Source: Plasmodium coatneyi
Lineage: Eukaryota > Apicomplexa > Aconoidasida > Haemosporida > Plasmodiidae
Assembly (NCBI RefSeq): GCF_001680005.1
Contig: NC_033558.1
Coordinates: forward strand, 774,501-838,500
DNA length: 64,000 nucleotides
Reading direction: 5' to 3'
The notes below the pieces were generated by a model, which saw only the letters and a program-made list of their open reading frames with translations, ran no database searches and had not been told where the DNA came from. The position numbers and the translations under genes are program-made. The first letter of the stretch is position 1; the number at the start of each line of letters is the position of its first letter. Shown one piece after another: positions 33,235 through 44,304 of the stretch.

Positions 33235-34452
33235 CACGGTTTAGGGTTTAGGGTTCAGGGTTTTCAGGGCTTCAGGGTTTAGGCTCTAGGGTTCAGAGCT
33301 TACTGTTTAGTGTTAAGGTTAGGATATTACGGTTTATGGTATAGGATTTAAGGATTAAGTTTCAGGGTTTAGGATTTAGAGTTCAGGTTTTAGGGTCTAG
33401 GATTTATGGTTCAGGTTTTAGGGTCTAGGATTTAGGGTTCAGGGCTTAGGGTTCAGGGCTTAGGGTTCAGGGTTTAGGGTTTAGGGCTTAGGGTTCAGGG
33501 CTTAGGGTTCAGGGCTTAGGTTTTGGGTTTAGGGTTTAGGGTTCAGGGCTTAGGGTTCAGGGCTTAGGTTTCAGGTTTCAAGGTGTAGTCTTCAGGGTTT
33601 AGGCTTCAGGATTTAGGCTTCAGGATTTAGGGTTCGGTATTTAGGGTTCAGCTTTTACGGTTCAGTATTTAGGGTTCAGGTTTTAGGTTTCATGTTTCAA
33701 GATTCAGTGTGTCAGGCCTGAGCATTTAGTGTTTCGGGGTTTAGTCTCTAGGATTTAGGGTTTAGGATTCAGGGTTTAGGTTTTAGGGTTCAGGTTTTAG
33801 GCTCTAGGATTTATGGTTCAGGATTTAGGGTCTAGAATTTTGGGTGCAGGACTTAGGGTTCAGGGCTTAGGGTGCAGGACTTAGATTTCAGGGCTTATGG
33901 TTAAGGGTTTTTGGTTTAGGTTTTAGGGTTGAGAGTTGAGGCTCCTGACGAAAATATTTCATAGTAAATCATTCCTCAAGAACCTCAAACCTAAGCAGTA
34001 AAGCGTTAACCCTAGAACACTCTCCTAAACCTAAAGGCTAACCGCGGAACGCAAGATATTAAATACTAAAGCATAAACTTTCAACCCTAAATCCTAGACC
34101 CTAAAACCTGAACCCTAAATTCTAGACATTAAATCCCAGACTCTAAATCCTAGACCCACAGAAGAAAACCCCAAAATATAAATACTAAACTCTGAATCCT
34201 AAATCCTAAGGGCTCACACGTAAGCGCTGAAACCTAAGCGCTCAAACCTAAACGCTGAAACCTAAACGCTGAACCTTAAAACCTAAACCCTGAATCCTAA
34301 ACCCTAAATCCTAGAGACTAAACCCCGAAACACTAAACCCTCAAGCCTGGCATAATTAACGTAAACTCTGAACCCTAAACACTCAATCCTGAACCTTAAA
34401 CGCTGAACCCTAAACCCTAAACCCTAAACCCTGAGACACTAAACCCTCTGTA
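33235..34452. repeat. A4: telomere-like array, fusion orientation (between K7 and K8)
   Basis: G-rich heptads run 33236-33935, including a regular higher-order run GGGCTTAGGGTTCA (14-base pairs of heptads) at about 33435-33565. The spacer (about 33940-33985) contains GAAAATATTTCATAGTAAATC. C-rich heptads run to about 34448, with AAACGCTGAAACCTAAGCGCTCA-like variants near 34215-34265. Orientation as in the other arrays. Confidence 0.95.
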
Positions 34453-35640
34453 CGCAATTTAGGTACTGAATACAAGTTATAATATTTCTGCCTATATTTC
34501 TGAAATTTATGTCAGAAGAAATAAGAGGGAATGAATGATAAAAAAGGGTACCTTGCTATGTAGATGTGTAGCATGTGTTAATGAGGAAGAATGGGGATCT
34601 AAATGGTAGTAATATGTAAATTCTCCATGTGAATGATTGTTTTTTATGGTGTAACCAAAGGGAAAGGGGGAGAAAGATGCAAGGAATTTATTATTACTCT
34701 GTGTTCGTAAAGGGAAAAAAATGAAGTTGTGCACATTAATATGTAAGGGCGTATAATACATAGATGAAATGGGTGGGAAATGCTGACATAATGAAGTGTT
34801 CCTCCCGTGTAAGGGAGCTATTAATAGTATACTCATCTGAAAAGGATTGAAGAAAGGGGGAAATGGAATACTAATTATGGAATGATCATGAATGTAAGGG
34901 AAGAATGGGTGTAATGCAACGTATTGTTATGAGTGTGTGTACATATATTTCTTCTTCTTTCGTATATAATGAATTCAATTATTTATAACGTATGCCTGTA
35001 TTTTATAAATGTACGTTCCTTATTACATATGGATAAATGTACACATTTCCGTACCTGGAGGAAGGAAGCGACGGAATAAGTACTCCTTACATATATGAAC
35101 TGTATACTACAAACATTTGATAGGAATTTTTAATAACACTCTTTTAATAACACAAAAACATAAATTAATGATAAGTACCAAGTTGCTTATCCCAAGGAAT
35201 TGTGCTCTCGTATATATGTATAGTAGCGAAGAGTATAAAGAGTAATATAGTGTTATGAATAAAGAATACAATTCAATAATGTAGAATAAAATGTATAAAA
35301 ACGAACATATGAAAATTTTCATTCTTCCCTTTTTAATTCACAATTCTTTGCTCATTCATACTTATTTTTGTGTTAACTGTATATACAAATGTAATGACTT
35401 TGATACATACATACTTCTGTGTGTATTAGGTTATCACTCTTTAAAGAATTAAGGAATGTATAGTATTGGAGATAAAAATAGGAACTTCAGCATTTCCCCA
35501 TATTCACAATCATAGAACCAGCAAAACTTCCATAAGTGCGTTTGGAGCATGTGAAAATATATAAACAACAAAACTTTCAATATAAATTCACATTATATAC
35601 AAGGAAAATATACAACACATATATACAACAACGAATAACA
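34453..35640. promoter_or_regulatory. Upstream region of K8
   Basis: No gene. Shared pieces are present: ATATGGATAAATGTACACAT at about 35027-35046, GGAATTTTTAATAACACTC near 35124, and ACACAAAAACATAAATTAATG near 35150, about 490-610 bases before the first exon. Low-complexity open frames on the minus strand are not credible. Confidence 0.45.
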
Positions 35641-37234
35641 ATGCCAGAACAAGCAAAGGTTGGTTTGTTCTCTTCTTCTATTTTACTCCTTAAAATTGGA
35701 TACATATAAATATGTGGAGCACATATAATACACTTCATGCGCCATATAGAGGGAGTGTACGGTTGTACATACATATATTTCCCCTGCCAATTATGTTTAT
35801 AGACTCCATTTTTAAAAGAGTTACCTTCATGGACCGATTTCTATGGTGTATTCGAAAGCGAGGAGGGGATCGCGGAGAACTGTGAAGACCAGTTCACGAC
35901 AAATATAAGCGTGAATTTGCAACCAGGAGGTAGTGTGGAAAGTGATGTTGCTGGTAAAATTAAGAGTGCGGCGAAATACATATGCGCAATGTATAAAATA
36001 AGGGGGAGTCCACTGAGTAATGAACTCTGCCATTTTTTATATTATTGGATAGGGGATAAATTATCTAATAAGAGTGTGTATAACGGAAGTTTCAATGGCC
36101 TCCTAGGTCCTATTTGCACATATATAAGGAATGCATATGGAAACGGGGGATGTAAAATTATTTGCTCATCTCCTGATATGAGCGCCTTGAGTCAAAGGAA
36201 AAAAGTCTTCGATTATTATTATGACTATAAAGCTGTAAAAGAAGATATAGAGGAAGGTGGTCCTACTTGTAATGATAAGTGGTCAAGTTACCTAGATAAT
36301 GTCCGTATAGCATGCGAGGCTGTAAAGGGGTACTGTCAGAGTGATAGTAATGCTCAGGGTTTATATTGTACTTGGTTTAAGACACAGAAGAAAGATTACT
36401 GTGATGCGGATAAATTATCAAAACTAAAGTGTGCATCAGCATCTGATTAGGATACTGAATTACAATCTGCACAGAAACATGCAGCGGAGGCAGCAAAATT
36501 AGCACCCTTAGCAAAGCAGGAAGCTGTACGTAACGCCATCACCACAGCCAGCATCACCTCTATTTTCAGCACTTTAGGATTGACAGTCGCCCCCTTCTTA
36601 TTATATAGGGTACTGCAATAGTTAGGAATAAAATATTTAACAATATTATTAATATACAACCTTCCTTCTACCCCTAAACCATCATTCTAATATCTTTAAC
36701 CCTTCCATATTACCACCCCTAAACCTTTATCCTAACACCCCTACACCCTACGTCCACACCCATAATTCTTAATTCTAATATCCCTAAGAACACCTTCCCT
36801 TCCACCCTACCACCTCATAAACCTTCCTTTCACCAACCACCCCTAACAACCCACCTAACAATCTTCCTTCCACAAATCACCTTCTAACAACCCACCTACC
36901 ACCCGTAACACAACCTTCCTTCCCTTCATTTCAGTATAAACCATGGTCTTCTTGGTTTGGTAACCACGCTTCTGGAAATGGAAGGAGCGGAAGAAGCAAC
37001 AGAAGGAAGAGATCAACCACTGATCGTCACTTTGAGGACACGTTAACGGAAGGCACTTCAACAGAGAAGGAGTCTATACTAGACTCCACAACAGAAAGTT
37101 CAATGGATAATTCCACAGTGCGTTCTGCTAGCCCATACACAAGACCGACTACAAGACCGTCTACCATGGGAGGAAAGGCAAGAACAAGAAGAGATACTCC
37201 AGGTCTCCCATATATAGGTTATCAAAACATGTAA
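35641..37234 (+). pseudogene. KIR: K8: KIR gene interrupted by a single in-frame TAG
   Basis: Exons 35641-35658 (MPEQAK, donor GTTGGT), 35803-36609 and 36935-37234, all phase 0. Exon 2 opens TPFLKELPSWTDFYGVFE and has CHFLYYWIGDKLSNKS and FDYYYDYKAVKE. Codon 216 of exon 2 is TAG (36448-36450), directly after the ectodomain (...KCASASD). The same frame then stays open for 53 more codons: an Ala/Lys/Glu-rich linker (LQSAQKHAAEAAKLAP), the transmembrane segment (STLGLTVAPFLLYR) and a donor at 36610. The last exon is intact (YKPWSSWFGNHASG to IGYQNM). Everything but one codon looks maintained, so this is a very young pseudogene, a stop with read-through, or a sequencing error. Without read-through the product is about 221 residues and lacks a membrane anchor. 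Confidence 0.85.
36660..36925. repeat. CCTAACAACC-type repeat in K8 last intron
   Basis: The intron between transmembrane and cytoplasmic exons is made of C/T-rich degenerate units (CCACCCCTAAACC, AACAACCCACCTAACAATCTTCCTTCC). The words are the same as those in the K5 and K2 introns. Confidence 0.8.
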
Positions 37235-38197
37235 CATCACATCGTAATGTAGCAACACATCGTACATGTAATACCTTCGTTGTATAACACCTGAAAGATG
37301 GGAAAGGGAAGGGGGAATGCTTCCTTCCCTGCCCCTCTTCGAAGGAAGGGAACATAAATAACACCGTGGAAAGTTCGCACAGAGTTTATATATATACAGT
37401 GTGTATATGGGAAAGGAACAAAATGACCTTTCCACCTTCATTCTTTCCTATTTTGCTTTATTTTTTCTTTTTTTCTTTTTTGTGTATTAAATTGTTTACA
37501 TGTTCAATGTGTAATCAATTTAAGTTCAGAGAGAAAAAAAAAATTTTTTTTTCACTTTAATTTGATTTGTTTGGATAATTTTTTTTATGGAAGATCCAAA
37601 ATATGTTAATTTTTTTTGTTATAGGTTTTTATCTTTGTGTAATTTTTTTTTTTGTTTTTTAAAATACACGAATATATCTTCAAAAATGTCAATACCTTGC
37701 TTTTTTTTTTTTTTCCATTTCTTCTTTCGCGCCCAGTTGGGCGTACCTTCCCTTGATGCAGTAATTCATACACATACAGATGTAGGAAGAAAAGAAAGAA
37801 ATATGAAGAAAAGGAATAAAAAAAAAAAAAGAAGGAAGGAATAAGGAAAGAAGGAAAGAAGGAAAGAAGGAAAGAAGGAAAGAAGGAAAGAAGGAAAGAA
37901 GGAAAGAAGGAAAGAAGGAAAGAAGGAAAGAAGGAAAGAAGGAAAGAAGGAAAGAAGGAAAGAAGGAAAGAAGGAAAGAAGGAATAAAAGGAAAGAAGTA
38001 ATAAAAGGAAAGAAGCAATAAAAGGAAAGAAGTAATAAGAAGGATAGAAGGAATAAGAAGGAAAGAAGGAATAAAAGGAAGAAAGAAGAAAGGAAGAATG
38101 GTCATTTTTGCTTCTTTACACTGTATGAACTATGCGCACTTATTTATGTTGATGCAGGGAAGAAACATTCCCCCTTCCCTTTCCCATCTTTCAGGTG
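37235..38197. other. Tail-to-tail gap K8/K9
   Basis: No gene. On the K8 side: the block GGGAACATAAATAACACCGTGG near 37338-37360 and GGAACAAAATGACCTTTCCACC near 37414; the spacer module ATGTGTAATCAATTTAAG near 37507 with TTTAATTTGATTTGTTTGG near 37555 and TTTTAAAATACACGAATAT near 37658; then TTTCGCGCCCAGTTGGGCGTACC near 37725-37745. The purine microsatellite described next follows, then the inverted K9 3' box GCTTCTTTACACTGTATGAAC near 38110-38130. Confidence 0.55.
37832..38100. repeat. (GGAAAGAA)n purine microsatellite
   Basis: An 8-base unit GGAAAGAA is repeated almost perfectly about 17 times from about 37852 to 37985, then decays to GGAATAAAAGGAAAGAAG units up to about 38100. The strand is fully purine. 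Its complement gives a striking but artificial open frame of FFPSFLLS repeats. Confidence 0.95.
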
Positions 38198-41100
38198 TTA
38201 CATGTTCTGATAAGCTATATTTCTTTGACTCTGTTGTCGCCCATTTCTTGTTCTTCTAGAATGAGTAGTATACGGAGCAGAATATTCTGTTGGTGCATTG
38301 TCACCTATTGTTGTAGAAGTTTCTGTGGTAGAGTCGTCTAATGTGGAGCCTAATGTTGTTGAGTCGTCTTCCCTCAGTCCGTTAAAATTGCTTTCGGCGG
38401 ATCGTCTTCTTCTTTTCCCTCCCTTAAGATAGCCTTGTATCCAAGGGGGTAGATGATTGTACTAATAGAAAAGGAATGGAATGGTGGGAAGGAATGGGAG
38501 AGCACATACATTATACACATAAATAGTAGAGTTTATTCCTTATATGTTGTGTTTATATAGAAATAATGGATGGTGTGTGCATGTTTAGTTATATTAATAG
38601 TAGTTTAATTGCAACTATTACCTTGTGTAGGAAAAATGCAACAGCCGTTGCAAGTCCTCCTATGGTGGCAATTGTACCAGATATGGCTGGAGCTGTTGAT
38701 TTTCCGCTATACACTGCACTACATTTTAATTCTGACAGCTTCTTATCACAGAACATCCCATACGTCTGCGTGAACTCTGCACAATACTGATCATCAGCAT
38801 TACTGCTATCCCCGCAGTATGCCCTTACAGCCCCACATGCTCTAGTAAGGTCTATCTCGTACTCTGCCCACTCCACCTCACATAGGGGGTCACCACTGTG
38901 TAACTTCCCTTCTAAAGTTTTATAATCGTAATAATGTTCAAATACTTTTTTCCTTTGATTGAAAAGTTCCCACTTAGTACTGTCAACATCTTTGTAATTA
39001 ACTGTACACTTATGTTCGGGGAAAACACTTTTTAGTGTATCGTAAATAATTTCCAGTATTTTTGATAACTTACTCCTATATGCTTCCACCGTGATCTGTT
39101 TCCCCAACCAATGATAAAAGAATTGACAGGGTTTATCATCATGGGTTGGTGACTGTTTTTTCATTGTACATGCATAACAGTAAGCATTCGCAATCATCTT
39201 TGCCAGAGCAGAAATTCCTGTGTACTGATTCTGTAATTTATTCCTTAGAGCTTTCTCTAACGCGTTCACCCCGCCATTAGTAAAGGTGCATCGATCCTTA
39301 GTAGCATCATCGAATATATTGTAGAATTCGGTCCCTGAAGGTAAATTCTTTGAACTTAGCGCCTGCAAATATAGTTAAGGAAATATATATACTTCATGTA
39401 TTCATCCTTCGTGGAGAAAAAAATATGACATGCACACATTAATTCATTCATGTACAATAGAAAATAACTTGCAGTACTTTATCCACTTAAACAAAGGTAT
39501 CCGCAAGATCATTACTAACCTTCTTGTAACCGCCACTATCCCCAACTCCAGGTCTGGATGGAAGAGGTTGCATCGTGTCCCCTAATGCAGTTCTCCTATC
39601 TTGCTGCCTAGAAACAGGCAGAGAAACTTCCTGAACTGAAGATATTGGACCGTCCATAGTAGATGCAAGTGCTGCTTCGGGCCCCTGAGCCTGTGCAACT
39701 TTCACAAGTGGTTGACTATTTTCTATATGTTTAAGAGGTTCTGTTTCATTATTCACAACAGTACATTGTGCCTGCCTAGTTAGTTCAGTCAAGTGTGTTT
39801 TATATTTTGTGTTGAAATCGGAACAATAAGGAGGTGTATTTTCTTTTCCCTCTCGGCATTTTGATTCGATAGCTTTGTAAGCTTTAAGAGCTCTTTGCAA
39901 ATATTTGGAGAGTGCCTGAATGCAGGAATTGCTCTTTCCACCTTCCCTTAACTTTAGTGGTATGAGTGCCTGGTTCTGGGCGTAATCAAATACGTTCTTC
40001 ATGTGCAGGAAAAGTAATTTGTCTATATTCTCATACATAATATTACACTTCTCACCTGTACCAGACTTCCGTAGTCCCTGGTATACTTGATTCATAGCGC
40101 TTGAAAATGAATTACCATCCTTTGCTTCTTTGAATAATTGGTCTCCTAACCAATAGTAGAAGTAGTAGCACCACTCACCATTGGAATCTGTGAACCTCCC
40201 CTTCTTATGTATATAACACCAGGCATCTACAATGCTCTTAGCAAGCTCCTCCCTTTCCCTATAAGCCCCTAGTACCTCCGTCCTCATCTCCTTTTTTACA
40301 TTATCGTCCTCGTCGTAATTACTATAATGAGCACAGGCACCCGAACTACTCTTAGTTAACCATCCGTACTTTGTTCCTAAGTCTAAGCTGTCCAATTCAT
40401 TTTCCTATAAATGGTACAATTATAGAAAGACTATGGGTATGTTATGTACTCTTACACATATTGCTCATGTATGATGAATAAAGTACATTGTGTGTACATA
40501 AACATTGATTTATGTTTGTTATGTGCAAAGAAAGTAACTTTTATTATATGTTCTCCCTCCCCTTCCTTTCCTTTTCTTTCTTCCTCTTAATCTTTCTCCT
40601 CTACACTCATCTTCTTATACTCATCTCTCTACGCCTTCCTCGAAACGTTACTTCGTCGTACCTACCTCGGCTTCCGTAAGGACAAGATTACATTTCAAAG
40701 TTGGCGGTTTCGGAACTTCGGCATTATTAAATTTTTTTCCAAACTGCACACAATATGAATCCTCCTGGTTTCTCCCCGTACAATATTCCTGTATCTTCCT
40801 ATGGGCTTCGTGAATTCTCTGTAGGTGCTCGTAATAATCCTTATTGCATGGATGTGTGTTTGATGTTAACTGCCCCTTGATAGTCTGATAGTCATAATAG
40901 TATTCATATACACTTTTCATGTGTTCGAAAATGGTTCTATCATTACTCTCGTAGGTATAGTCCCATACCTTATATTTTTCAATTTCCTTCAGTATATTGT
41001 GAATTTTTCCCATAAGTTGAGAAAATGAACTAATTCGTTCATTCTTCTCAAACACGTTTTGTCCTATCCAGAAATAGAGAAAATTAAAACGCCCATTATA

Positions 41101-41498
41101 GTATGGATCGTCGTTTTTTACCCCTTTAATTGTATAACACCGTGGTACTATAATCTTATCTGGATCAATTCCATTACATCCATGCTCCCCCAGTATGCGC
41201 TCCACTTCAGTTCTTACGTTGCTCATTTTACTCCGATCACAGTAGTCCTCCCCGCATTTTGTATTGAATTTATAATACAATGAATTTGAAGGGAGACGTT
41301 CCAAATCTTCCTCCTACAAGTGTCGTTGACAAAAAAATAGAAAACGCACATATGCATTTAAGTTCTCCTCTATGTGTCTCTGTTCCATACACCTTTGTAT
41401 TTTTTTTTATGCTTCCAAAATAAACTGCATGAATAGCATGTATATACATTGGTATCCTTTTAAAGCGGTAAGTTAACCGTTAATGTCTTTTCTGCCAT
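38198..41498 (-). CDS. KIR: K9: three-ectodomain KIR gene
   Basis: Minus-strand exons 41498-41478 (MAEKTLT, donor GTTAAC), 41313-40666, 40404-39520, 39362-38622 and 38461-38198, all phase 0, about 852 residues. Three successive exons each encode one PIR ectodomain. Domain 1 opens EEDLERLPSNSLYYKF with FNFLYFWIGQNVFEKN (Cys replaced by Phe). Domain 2 opens ENELDSLDLGTKYGWL, without the LPS motif, has CYYFYYWLGDQLFKEA, and ends in an unusually long linker of about 85 residues (PLVKVAQAQGPEAALAST...). Domain 3 opens ALSSKNLPSGTEFYNIF with CQFFYHWLGKQITVEA and leads to the transmembrane segment (GTIATIGGLATAVAFFLHK). The last exon opens YNHLPPWIQGYLKGG and ends YQNM. Frame is open through all five exons. 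One promoter and one terminal anchor serve the whole set, so it is a single gene rather than three. Confidence 0.87.
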
Positions 41499-42415
41499 TG
41501 TTCCTGTGCGCGTATATTTCTATATATAGTGCAAAATTAGTTAGAGGTTGTGTTGTTGTTCATATGTTTAGTATAGTGGTGTATAAGTGTAGGAATTTTA
41601 TTTTCTCTATGATAATTATGAATGAGCATATATCAATTTTCTATTTCCTCCAGTACAACGTATTATTCTACTTTTCAATACTGGAAACAAGTGTACATGC
41701 ATCAAACATATTATATGTATGTAATTAAGTGAAAAATATGGAGGAACTAGCTAGAATAATTAAATAGGGGCAAGAAAAAGAAGCTGCACCTCTCTTATAT
41801 TCTTATTCCATCCGCTGTAAAATCGAATTGTTCATAATCGTCCGGAATATTACACTATGATTTACGCATTTTCTGACCATTACGAATACAGGAACTTAAT
41901 CCTTCTTCCCAGTTGGACTTCATAGCATACAGTACTGATTCCTACACTTCTGCTACATAAGAGAATCAAAAAAATTTTCAATTTATACAGTAAAATTCAT
42001 ATACGAATTTTATCATCTCCCCGTTATACTTACACATTTATATATTTATCCTTATTCTGCTGCGAGCGTGTATATAAAAAATAATTAACAAGGTTGTAAT
42101 ACAAAGATTTACATTCATTATACACAAAACAAAGTATACGCACCCTTATAACAATCTGTGCTCCTAAATTCACTCTATGCATGATTGCTTATCACTATCT
42201 CATTCATTTCTTTTTCCTTATTTTTCCCCTTTTCCCTAAATCATAACATCACAAATAACACATTTATACATATGTTAAATGTGTGCACCTTCCACTACTT
42301 GAGCTCCCTACTTCCAATAATTCCCCTTTTTTCCCTTCCAATGAAAATTACACTACACATTACATGTTAATGCATACTTTTCTTCCCTAATGATTCAAAT
42401 TTTACAGGTCATAGC
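41499..42415. promoter_or_regulatory. Upstream region of K9
   Basis: No gene. The sequence is AT-rich. ATGAATGAGCATATATCAATTTTC near 41618-41642 resembles the segment upstream of K5, but the full shared element is not obvious. Confidence 0.35.
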
Positions 42416-43240
42416 GATCAGGGATTAGGGTTTAGGGCTTAGGGCTTAGGGTTCAGGCTTTAGGATTCAGGTTTTAGGTTTTAGGATTGAGGGTTCAGGG
42501 TTCAGGGTTTAGGGTTCAGGGTTTAGGGTTCAGGGTTTAGGGTTCAGGAATTAGGGTTCAGGGTTTATTCCTTTAGCGTCAAGGGTCTAGGGTTCAGGAC
42601 TTAGGGTTCAGCGATTAGACTTTAGGGTTCTTGGTCTGTATTTTAAAGGAGAAGTCTCCTAAGAAGATTATTGTTCAATAAATATAACGAAATTTATAAT
42701 ACATTAACACTGATCCCTAAAACCTAAACCTGAGACCTAAACACTAAACACTAAACCCTAAACCCTACATCTTAAATACTGAACCCTGAAGCGTAAGCTT
42801 ACAACCCTTAACCATAAACCCTAGACGCTAAAGGAATAAACCCTGAACCCTGAACCCTAAACCTTGAACCCTAAAACCTAAACCCTGAGCCTTAAACATT
42901 GAACCCTAAATCCAAAACCTAAAGCTAAACCCCGAACACTATCGACTATATCCTAAACCCTGAACCCTATACCCTAAACACTATAACCTAAACCATATAC
43001 GCTAAACACTGATCCCTGAATCCTAAAGCCTAAATTTTAATCCCTAAACACTAAACACTGAAGTCTAAACCCTAAAATCTGAAAACTGAAACATAAATCC
43101 TAAACACTGAACCCTGAACCCTAAACCCTGAAACCTAAACATAAAGCCAAAATACGAATTCCTATACCTTGAAGCCATAATCCCAGTGCTGCACGCTGAA
43201 ACCCACGCCAACAGCCTAAACCCTAAACCCTAAAACCTTA
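42416..43240. repeat. A5: telomere-like array, fusion orientation (between K9 and K10)
   Basis: The smallest array: G-rich heptads about 42420-42640, spacer about 42641-42705 (with GGAGAAGTCTCC, a short palindrome), then C-rich heptads about 42708-43240. The right half is more degenerate than the left (TATACCCTAAACACTATAACC near 42966). Confidence 0.95.
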
Positions 43241-44304
43241 TTGTTGGAGAATTTTAAATGTTGGGATCGTTAATTAATGGAAGAATAGAGAGATTATTAA
43301 TCTTTTAGGTTCCCTTTTAATCCTTTCACGTGCATAATTCGTTAAGGTCCATTAAACTATCCTAACCCTCTTAACCTTCTAAATAATATATAAGGAGAAT
43401 AAAAGTGTGAAGAGGAAGAATGCATATATTAAAGTGGTATGAGTAGTATATAACACTGAGGGTGTAGCTGAAATAGTGCTATGTACTTCTGCTATATTCA
43501 TATGCTACTTGGAGTAAACTAATCAGAAAATTAGGTGATGAACTGGAGGAAAGGGGGGTGACTATTATAATTATGGAATGGTTGTGCATAAGCGGAAGGA
43601 AATTGCATATCATAGAATACTATTTTGGAGGTGTTTAAGTTCATATTGACTACGTGCGGTTAATTCAGTTCCTTTATATATATACGTGTGTTTTACAAAT
43701 TTATTCTCTTTATTGAGCATGACACAAATGCGCACATGTATAGAAGAGGGAAAGAATATTCGTAAGTGAGTTATGCAATATTCATGAGCAACTTGCAGGA
43801 ATATTCCATTATTAGTAGAGAATAAATTATGTATACGTGCTAAAAATTTCCATTAAGGGAGGGTTGTACCACTATGTGCATATTAGTGGGGGTATATAAA
43901 TAATAATGTACTGTGCTAAATGAGCGCATATAAGCCAATGGTATAATAGATATGTGGGAAGTGAACAGGGGGAATTTATTTTTTTTTTCCAGCACTTTGT
44001 AATTCTGTAATATGTGTAAATATTTTTGCCTTAATTATATATGCATATGGTGGTTTGCAATGCATATGTATAGTATGATATTTTTCCCCAGTAATTAAAG
44101 AATATGCAATACTGAGGAAGAAGAAAATGTAATTAGTGCCAATTAAATATAACCATAGTGGGAAGGAAAAGAATTAACATGTACTCACAGTTACAAAGTG
44201 AACACACACAACTCCTATATATATATGTGCTTGTTCCAAATTTATAACAACATAAGAAGTAAGTTCTATGGAGTTTCATTATATAGAACAGATATACATA
44301 AGGA
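43241..44304. promoter_or_regulatory. Upstream region of K10
   Basis: No gene. A diverged form of the shared piece occurs at about 43719-43765 (GACACAAATGCGCACATGTATAGAAGAGGGAAAG). CATGAGCAACTTGCAGG near 43782 may correspond to the TGAGCAAT segment seen before K3. A T-run lies at 43978-43988. Confidence 0.4.

Noticed and set aside
37689..38105. Minus-strand open frame of FFPSFLLS repeats
   Set aside because: It is the complement of the GGAAAGAA microsatellite and has no start context or family.
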